A DNA stretch of 5,712 bases from Actinomycetes bacterium (GTDB taxonomy: Bacteria > Actinomycetota > Thermoleophilia > Gaiellales > Gaiellaceae), in the NCBI GenBank assembly GCA_025350775.1, contig JANXXF010000291.1:1-5712 (forward strand), written 5' to 3'. Under the pieces are notes generated by a model. The model worked only from the letters and a program-made list of their open reading frames with translations. It was not told where the DNA came from and searched no databases. Of the stretch, positions 1 through 4,185 are shown piece after piece. A program made the position numbers and the translations under genes. Every line of letters begins with the position of its first letter. Positions within the stretch are counted from its first letter, which is position 1.

Positions 1-69
1 GGCGGCGGGCAGCGGCACGCCGCGCGGCGAGGCGCCACCGCGGGCGCCGCGCCGCGCCGCGCCGGAGCC

Positions 70-849
70 CTACCCGCGGCCGAGCGCGGTGCTGCCGCCG
101 GCGAGATGGCCGCGCAGCCGCAGGATCGCCTTCGTGTGCAGCTGCGACACCCGCGACTCCGTGACGCCGAGGACGTCGCCGATCTCGCGCAGCGTCAGCT
201 CCTCGTAGTAGTAGAGCGTCACGACGATCTTCTCGCGCTCCGGCAGGTTCGCGATCGCCTCGGCGATCGCCTCGCGCAGCTCGGCCTCAGTGAGGTTGCG
301 CTGCGGGTCGGCGGAGTCGTGATCCTCGATCGTGTCGATCAGCGAGATCTCATCGCCCGAGCTCGACATCGTCCACAGCTCGTCGAGTGCGACGATCGAC
401 GAGCGTGAGATCTCGTCGAGGCTTGCCTCGAGCTCGTCACCGGTGAGCTCGAGCTTCGTGGCGATCTCCTCGTCGGTCGGCGCTCGGTGGTGCTGCGCCT
501 CGAACTGGCCGATCGCCCGCTCGATCTCTCGCGCGCGGGAGCGAACCGAGCGCGGCACCCAGTCGAGCGCGCGCAGCTCGTCGATGATCGCGCCGCGGAT
601 CCGCGAGATCGCAAAGGTCTCGAACTTGATCTCGCGCGCCGGATCGAACCGCTCGATCGCGCCGATCAGCCCGATCAGCCCGTACGAGACGAGATCGCTC
701 TCCTCGACATGGGCCGGCAGCCCGGCGCCGAGCCGTCCCGCGACGTACTTGACGAGCGGCGCGTAGGTAAGAATCAAGCGGTCGCGAGCGCCCTGGTCGC
801 CGGTCTGCCGGAATGCCGCCCAGAGCGCCTGGGTGTCGTCGCCGCTCAC
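70..849 (-). CDS. fliA: FliA/WhiG-family RNA polymerase sigma factor (sigma-28 type)
   Basis: Alternative sigma factor that directs RNA polymerase to a dedicated promoter set: motility genes in FliA systems, sporulation genes in WhiG systems. The 259-residue length is normal for the family. Region 2 spans about residues 25-100 and carries the family-typical stretch ERFDPAREIKFETFAISRIR followed by DELRALDWVPRSVR (91-104). Region 3 is about 101-180. Region 4 is about 195-250, with a helix-turn-helix around LTLREIGDVLGVTESRVSQL (218-237). The start is GTG at 847-849; no better in-frame start is visible and there is no clear Shine-Dalgarno sequence. The stop is TAG at 70-72. It lies 28 nt downstream of a small membrane-protein gene, probably on the same transcript. 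FliA and WhiG cannot be told apart from sequence alone because no flagellar or sporulation gene is in view, so the symbol is provisional. The family call itself is firm. Confidence 0.95.
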   Translation of the reverse strand: MSGDDTQALWAAFRQTGDQGARDRLILTYAPLVKYVAGRLGAGLPAHVEESDLVSYGLIGLIGAIERFDPAREIKFETFAISRIRGAIIDELRALDWVPRSVRSRAREIERAIGQFEAQHHRAPTDEEIATKLELTGDELEASLDEISRSSIVALDELWTMSSSGDEISLIDTIEDHDSADPQRNLTEAELREAIAEAIANLPEREKIVVTLYYYEELTLREIGDVLGVTESRVSQLHTKAILRLRGHLAGGSTALGRG

Positions 850-850
850 A

Positions 851-872
851 CCCGACAGAATACGCCGTCGGG
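851..872 (-). promoter_or_regulatory. Hairpin abutting the sigma-factor start codon
   Basis: On the minus strand CCCGAC and GTCGGG form a perfect 6-bp stem with a 10-nt loop (857-866). The 3' arm ends one base before the GTG start of the sigma gene, so the structure covers the place where a ribosome binding site should be, and no strong purine-rich site is seen elsewhere. It could limit translation initiation, or be relieved by ribosomes finishing the upstream gene that stops at 878-880. The stem is short and the genome GC-rich, so chance is a real alternative. Confidence 0.3.
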
Positions 873-877
873 TGCGA

Positions 878-1090
878 TCATCCTCGCCGCGGCCGTGCCG
901 CCTGCAGAGCGAAGCTGCCCATCCACGCTGCCAGCGCCGCTCCGACGGCGACGAATACCCAGCTGCCCGCGAGCGCGGCGAACACGGCGATCGCCACGAA
1001 GCCCGTGGTGAGCACGGTGAAGAGCAGCGGCATCGCCACGCCGCGACGCCGCTGCACGGGCCTCCGGCCGGGCGCGCGGGGCGGGCTCAC
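878..1090 (-). CDS. Small two-helix membrane protein, unknown function
   Basis: I do not recognise a family. The 70-residue product has an arginine-rich N-terminus (R5, R9, R10, R14-R16), then two hydrophobic stretches at about residues 21-41 and 44-63, and ends in ARPRRG. Basic ends around two helices suggest a hairpin in the cytoplasmic membrane with both ends in the cytoplasm. The GTG start at 1088-1090 is one choice. The ATG at codon 20 (1031-1033) would leave little more than the helices. Neither has a strong ribosome binding site. It ends 28 nt before the sigma-factor start on the same strand, so co-transcription is likely. A role as a partner or regulator of the sigma factor is a guess from position only. 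The competing plus-strand reading frames across this stretch show no membrane or domain pattern. Confidence 0.6.
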   Translation of the reverse strand: MSPPRAPGRRPVQRRRGVAMPLLFTVLTTGFVAIAVFAALAGSWVFVAVGAALAAWMGSFALQAARPRRG

Positions 1091-1099
1091 CGCTGCGAC

Positions 1100-1189
1100 C
1101 TAGGCCCAGTCGGCATCATCGTCGACGGACGGCCCGGCGACGTCGAGATCCACGTCCTCGAGTTCAAGTTCATTGTCGTCGTAGCGCAC
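1100..1189 (-). CDS. Possible acidic 29-residue peptide
   Basis: A short frame begins at GTG 1187-1189 and stops at TAG 1100-1102. It encodes 29 residues rich in Asp and Glu, with stretches such as DDNELELEDVDLD and SVDDDADWA and essentially no basic residues except R2. The stop lies 9 nt before the GTG of the membrane-protein gene, which fits the head of the same operon. A purine-rich AAGAG touches the start codon, which is too close for a normal ribosome binding site. The frame stays open upstream without another ATG, GTG or TTG start. A different frame on the same strand (GTG near 1196, stop overlapping 1090) is also open and gives a basic peptide. The strongly biased acidic composition is the main argument for this frame. 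Confidence 0.3.
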   Translation of the reverse strand: MRYDDNELELEDVDLDVAGPSVDDDADWA

Positions 1190-1192
1190 CTC

Positions 1193-1224
1193 TTCACAGG
1201 TAGGTGTCGCTGGCTGACTAGAAT
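1193..1224 (+). promoter_or_regulatory. Candidate tRNA-Trp promoter
   Basis: TAGAAT at 1219-1224 is a good -10 match and would place transcription start near 1231, a few bases before the mature tRNA at 1239. TTCACA at 1193-1198 is one base from the TTGACA -35 consensus, but the 20-nt spacer is longer than usual. The -10 call is therefore better supported than the -35. Confidence 0.4.
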
Positions 1225-1238
1225 CGTAGACGCTGCTC

Positions 1239-1311
1239 AGGGGCGTGGCTCAATTGGTAGAGCACCGGTCTCCAAAACCGGGGGTTGCAGGTTCGAGTCC
1301 TGCCGCCCCTG
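1239..1311 (+). tRNA. trnW: tRNA-Trp (anticodon CCA)
   Basis: The 73-nt cloverleaf folds completely. The acceptor stem AGGGGCG/CGCCCCT (1239-1245 with 1304-1310) has seven pairs. The D stem is GCTC/GAGC. The anticodon stem CCGGT/ACCGG encloses the loop CTCCAAA with anticodon CCA at 1272-1274. A five-base variable loop follows. The T stem GCAGG/CCTGC has loop TTCGAGT. The discriminator is G1311, as expected for bacterial tRNA-Trp. The CCA tail is not encoded, since the next bases are CTG, and must be added by nucleotidyltransferase. In many bacteria tRNA-Trp precedes secE-nusG; here a terminator and an unrelated oxidoreductase operon follow, so the gene appears to be a single transcription unit. 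Confidence 0.97.
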
Positions 1312-1327
1312 CTGAGTGGGTGCGCTG

Positions 1328-1358
1328 AGGCCGCCGGGTGGGCGGCCTTGGTGTTTCC
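1328..1358 (+). terminator. Intrinsic terminator after tRNA-Trp
   Basis: AGGCCGCC (1328-1335) and GGCGGCCT (1341-1348) form a perfect 8-bp stem with a 5-nt loop GGGTG, extendable by one G-T pair. It is followed by a T-rich stretch TTGGTGTTT. It lies 17 nt after the tRNA and about 100 nt before the next gene, as expected for ending the tRNA transcript. Confidence 0.75.
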
Positions 1359-1433
1359 GGGGCCGTCGCGGTGGCACCGGGCGGCGCGGGGCGGGCGCCT
1401 GATCGCAAACAGCCGTGTGTCGCCGCGGTTTTT

Positions 1434-1439
1434 GTAGGT
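1434..1439 (+). promoter_or_regulatory. Ribosome binding site favouring the GTG start at 1450
   Basis: GTAGGT sits with its AGGT ending 10 nt before GTG 1450, a workable spacing. It is 22 nt from the alternative ATG at 1462, which has no purine-rich site of its own. This tips the start choice to GTG, though the match to the anti-Shine-Dalgarno is modest. Confidence 0.4.
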
Positions 1440-1449
1440 TTCGGCGCCC

Positions 1450-2637
1450 GTGGACGCGCCGATGACCAGCGAGCAGTGGATCGAGCGCGCCCGGGAAGTG
1501 GCCGCGACACTCGCGCTGGACGTGATCGAGCGCGACGCGGCGAACCAGACCCCGCACGTCGAGGTCGAGCTGCTCCGCACCTCCGGCCTCGTCACCCTGC
1601 GCGGCCCGCGCGAGCACGGCGGCGGCGGCCAGAGCATGGCCACCGCGCAACGCGTCGTGCGCGAGGTGGCCCGGGTGGACGGCTCGATCGCCCAGCTGCT
1701 CGGCTACAGCTACCTGTGGAGCTCCGTCCCCCGCCTCGTCGGCACTCCCGAGCAGGCCGACCGGCTGGAGGCCGAGGCGACGCGCAACCGCTGGCTGTGG
1801 GGCGGCGTGGCCAACCCGCGCGACCCCGACCTGCAGGTACGCGACTCCGGCAACCACCTCGTCTTCGACGGCCGCAAGACCTTCTGCACCGGCGCCACCG
1901 TCGCCGATGTCGTCGTCCTGCAGGCGGTCGACCCCAACGGCTCGGGCATACCGCTGCAGGTCGTCGTCCCGGGCAACAGCGCCGGCCTCGTCCCCCTCGG
2001 TGACTGGGACAACCTCGGCGTGCGGCTCAGCGACAGCGGCGGCATCGAGGTGCACGGCGTCCGCGACGAATGGGACAACGCCCTCGGCTGGCGCGACAAG
2101 GAATATCAGCCCCATCTCTCCAACCTGCTGCTGGTGCCGGTCCTGAAGCTCGTCTTTGCAAACCTCTACGCCGGCATCGGGCTCGGCGCCGTCAGCGCCG
2201 CTGCCGAGTACACCCGCACGAAGACGCGGCCGGCGCTGCAGACGACGATCGAGCGGGCGGTCGACGACCCGTACATCCTCGAGATCTACGGCGAGCTCTC
2301 GGCCGACCTGTGGGCCGCCGAGGCGCTCGCCGAGCGCGCGGGCAGCGAGCTGCAGGCCGCCCTCGACGATCTCGATGCCCTCACCGAGCGGCGGCGCGGC
2401 GAGATCGCGGTGCTCGTCGCCGCCGCGAAGGTGCGCGCGATCCGGGCGAGCCTCGAGGCGACCTCGAAGATCTTCGAGGCGACCGGCGCGCGGGCGACGG
2501 CCCGCAAGGCGGGCTTCGACCGCTACTGGCGCGACGTGCGCACGCACTCGCTGCACGACTGGACGGCGTACAAGCTGCACGAGATCGGCGTCTTCGTCCT
2601 CCGCGACGAGATCCCGACGCCGACCTGGTACACGTGA
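1450..2637 (+). CDS. DszC/SfnC-like flavin-dependent monooxygenase (acyl-CoA dehydrogenase fold)
   Basis: Predicted cytoplasmic reduced-flavin-dependent monooxygenase of 395 residues, slightly shorter than dibenzothiophene monooxygenase DszC (about 417). The N-terminal helical domain is about 1-115, with a PREHGGGG motif at 53-60. The middle beta domain includes FDGRKTFCTGATVAD (139-153). The C-terminal helical domain holds DPYILEIYGE (273-282) and the signature FDRYWRDVRTHSLHD (356-370). From memory the last two match DszC closely, and the H369-D370 pair matches the catalytic His-Asp. Against DszC as I recall it, the usual GYH is GYS here (S87), FCSGA is FCTGA (T147), and the TGNASSEN region reads GGVANPRD (118-125), so the substrate is probably not dibenzothiophene. 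Such enzymes use FMNH2 or FADH2 from a separate reductase; none is in the window. The start is GTG 1450, or possibly ATG 1462. Its TGA overlaps the next ATG, so it heads a three-gene operon. The family call is strong; the substrate is unknown. Confidence 0.88.
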   Translation: MDAPMTSEQWIERAREVAATLALDVIERDAANQTPHVEVELLRTSGLVTLRGPREHGGGGQSMATAQRVVREVARVDGSIAQLLGYSYLWSSVPRLVGTPEQADRLEAEATRNRWLWGGVANPRDPDLQVRDSGNHLVFDGRKTFCTGATVADVVVLQAVDPNGSGIPLQVVVPGNSAGLVPLGDWDNLGVRLSDSGGIEVHGVRDEWDNALGWRDKEYQPHLSNLLLVPVLKLVFANLYAGIGLGAVSAAAEYTRTKTRPALQTTIERAVDDPYILEIYGELSADLWAAEALAERAGSELQAALDDLDALTERRRGEIAVLVAAAKVRAIRASLEATSKIFEATGARATARKAGFDRYWRDVRTHSLHDWTAYKLHEIGVFVLRDEIPTPTWYT

Positions 2638-3467
2638 TGGCCTTCGCGGACGGCGCGACGGGGCCGCTCTGGTACCAGCTCGAGGGTGAGGGCGAGGTCG
2701 TCGTGCTCACCGGCGGCTGGGGCCTCACCGACAAGCAGTTCGAGAGCGTCACACCACTCCTGGCCGAGCGGTACTGCGTCCTCAACTGGAGCTGGCGCGG
2801 GATCGGCCGCTCCCATCGCGACGTTCCCGGCCCGCAGTCGCTCGAGGACTGGGCCGACGACCTCGCGACCGTGCTCGACCACGCCGGCGTCGAGCGCGCC
2901 TACCTGTGGGGGACGTCGAGCGGCGGGATGGTCAGCCTGCTGTACGCGGCACACCGGCCGGAGCAGGTGGCCGGCGTTGCCACCTGGGTGCAGCTGTACG
3001 CGAACGAGGAGTTCCAGCGCGCCTTCGCGCTGTTCCCCGAGGTGATCGCGGTGTTCGGCTGGGACGGCCTGGCGATCCTGCTCTCGTGGCTCGGGCTCGG
3101 GAGCGACGTGCTGTTGAGCGAGCGGGGAGTGGAGTTCGCGCGCTGGGAACGAGTCGTGCTCGCCGAAAACCTCGAAGCGGAGGCGCTCGCCGCCGTCTGC
3201 GCGGCCGTCGCCCAGGCCGATGTGCGGCCCGTGCTGGGCAGCGTCCGTGCCCCCGTCACGGCGCTGGCGGGGACGGACGGCTCGCTCGGGCTGGAGGGCG
3301 ACTACTGCGCCCCTGCGCTCGCCGAGCTGCTCCGCCACCTCCCCCACGCGACGGTCTCACCGGTCGCAGGCGCCAGCGGGACGTACTTCCTCGCGGAGCG
3401 CCCGGCCGAGAGCGTCGCCGTCTTCACTGCATGGGTCGACTCGCTGCGCGGTAGCCTCGGCGCATGA
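2637..3467 (+). CDS. Alpha/beta hydrolase, apparently lacking the catalytic His
   Basis: A 276-residue alpha/beta-hydrolase fold protein of normal family length and presumed cytoplasmic, since no signal peptide is seen. The first strand and oxyanion region is VVVLTGGWGLTD (21-32). The nucleophile elbow is GTSSG (92-96) with S94. The third-strand region NWSWRGIGRSHRD (50-62) resembles the D-RG-G-S segment of the family. The acid candidate is D214 in AGTDGS. The usual GH motif near the C-terminus is replaced: the segment AGASGTYFLAERP (244-256) aligns naturally with G-x-G-H-F-x-x-x-E-x-P, putting T249 where His is expected. No frameshift is evident. It may be inactive, use another base, or do something other than hydrolysis. 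The start ATG 2637 overlaps the upstream TGA by one base, which implies translational coupling. The same frame is open back to 2070, but that part is an out-of-frame shadow of the monooxygenase gene. Confidence 0.87.
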   Translation: MAFADGATGPLWYQLEGEGEVVVLTGGWGLTDKQFESVTPLLAERYCVLNWSWRGIGRSHRDVPGPQSLEDWADDLATVLDHAGVERAYLWGTSSGGMVSLLYAAHRPEQVAGVATWVQLYANEEFQRAFALFPEVIAVFGWDGLAILLSWLGLGSDVLLSERGVEFARWERVVLAENLEAEALAAVCAAVAQADVRPVLGSVRAPVTALAGTDGSLGLEGDYCAPALAELLRHLPHATVSPVAGASGTYFLAERPAESVAVFTAWVDSLRGSLGA

Positions 3468-4075
3468 GACGCCTCCCGCCGCTCGCCCTCGCCCTCTCCC
3501 TCTCCGTCGCCGCCGCTGCCGCGCTGTCCCTGGCGGCGCTCGGGTCGCCCCTGGCGGCGCAGGCACTGCCCTGCAAGTTCGCGCCCAAGGGCGAGTGGAC
3601 GTTCTGTCCCAAGGCCAACCTCGCGGGGCGAGACCTGACGACCAGGGACTTCGGCGGCGCGTACGTGCGCGGCGCGAACTTCACGGGCGCGAAGCTGGCC
3701 GGCGTCAACTTCTACAATGCAAATGCCTCCCTCGCCAACTTCAGCAAGGCCGACGCCAGCGGCGCCTACTTCTTCACCGCGAACCTGACCGGCGCCGTCC
3801 TTGCCGCCGCTAACCTCAGCGGCGCGAATCTCAGCGGCGTCAACCTCACCTCAACCGACCTGAGCGGCGCCAACCTCACCGGCACCAACCTCGAGGCGGC
3901 CGAGCTGCCGCGCGCCAACCTGACCGGCGCCGACCTCAGCGGCGCCAACCTCACCGGGGCCAACCTCGCGGGCGCAAACCTCACCGGCGCCGTCCTCACC
4001 GGGGCCAAGCTCGTCCGCGCGAAGTTCAAGGCCACGACCTGCCCCGGCGGCAAGGTCACCAGCACCCGCTGCTGA
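3464..4075 (+). CDS. Secreted pentapeptide-repeat protein
   Basis: A 203-residue exported protein. Residues 1-34 form a signal peptide: RR near the start, a long hydrophobic Ala/Leu stretch, and probable signal peptidase I cleavage after A-Q-A (32-34). Residues 51-190 read as 28 consecutive pentapeptides of the A-(D/N)-L-x-x type, such as ANLTG, ADLSG and ANLSG, enough for seven coils of a right-handed quadrilateral beta-helix. Two repeats (ANASL 86-90, ADASG 96-100) have Ala at the buried centre instead of Leu or Phe. Cysteines occur only outside the repeats, C37 and C48 before and C193 and C203 after, and could form disulfides capping the solenoid. The start ATG 3464 overlaps the hydrolase stop as ATGA, so translation is probably coupled. 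The function is unknown; pentapeptide proteins include DNA-mimicking gyrase protectors, but export argues against that role here. A lipoprotein is excluded because no lipobox Cys follows the hydrophobic core. Confidence 0.9.
   Translation: MRRLPPLALALSLSVAAAAALSLAALGSPLAAQALPCKFAPKGEWTFCPKANLAGRDLTTRDFGGAYVRGANFTGAKLAGVNFYNANASLANFSKADASGAYFFTANLTGAVLAAANLSGANLSGVNLTSTDLSGANLTGTNLEAAELPRANLTGADLSGANLTGANLAGANLTGAVLTGAKLVRAKFKATTCPGGKVTSTRC
3614..4033 (+). repeat. 15-bp-period pentapeptide coding repeat
   Basis: The coding sequence for the 28 pentapeptides repeats with a 15-base period around variants of GCCAACCTCACCGGC. The copies are closest to each other in the 3' half (about 3770-4005) and more diverged in the 5' half, which suggests more recent duplication or gene-conversion activity toward the C-terminal end. 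Confidence 0.85.
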
Positions 4076-4105
4076 GCCGCACGCCGCAGCCCGCACCGAT
4101 CCCGT

Positions 4106-4145
4106 AACGCGAGAGGGCCCGCCAGGTGACGGGCCCTCTCGCGTT
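4106..4145. terminator. Bidirectional terminator between convergent genes
   Basis: A perfect 16-bp inverted repeat, AACGCGAGAGGGCCCG (4106-4121) with its complement at 4130-4145, is separated by an 8-nt loop. It lies in the 110-bp gap between the stop of the pentapeptide gene (4075) and the TAG of the opposing gene (4186). There is no clear T-run on either side, which is common in high-GC genomes. The symmetry lets it act on both transcripts. Confidence 0.85.
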
Positions 4146-4185
4146 GCGTGGTACGACCGGCCGCGCCGGCGCCCGGCCCGCCGCG

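Noticed and set aside
31..48. GGCGCC/GGCGCC hairpin downstream of the sigma-factor stop, with nearby CGCCG runs
   Set aside because: The 6-bp stem is made of a self-complementary hexamer in extremely GC-rich sequence and has no T-run. It could be a weak terminator, but chance is as likely. No gene can be supported in bases 1-69.
252..275. Two GCGATCGC octamers close together
   Set aside because: They resemble a highly iterated palindrome, but they encode the Ala-Ile-Ala repeats in region 4 of the sigma factor and are explained by codon use.
833..1315. Plus-strand frame of 160 codons ending inside the tRNA
   Set aside because: Its tail (GRAPVSKTGGCRFESCRPC) is the sense-strand translation of the tRNA, another classic false protein. 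The rest is opposite the membrane-protein gene.
1239..1449. tRNA 3' end as an integration (att) site
   Set aside because: No repeat of the tRNA 3' end, integrase or mobile-element gene is present in the window.
1237..2580. Long minus-strand open frame (447 codons) opposite the monooxygenase gene
   Set aside because: It is a GC-rich antisense shadow. Its C-terminal part is the antisense translation of the tRNA (QDSNLQPPVLETGALP), a well-known source of false protein annotations.
2070..2636. N-terminal extension of the hydrolase frame
   Set aside because: The extra 189 codons are Arg/Ala-rich, match no hydrolase, and lie wholly within the monooxygenase gene in another frame. ATG 2637 gives a standard-length hydrolase.
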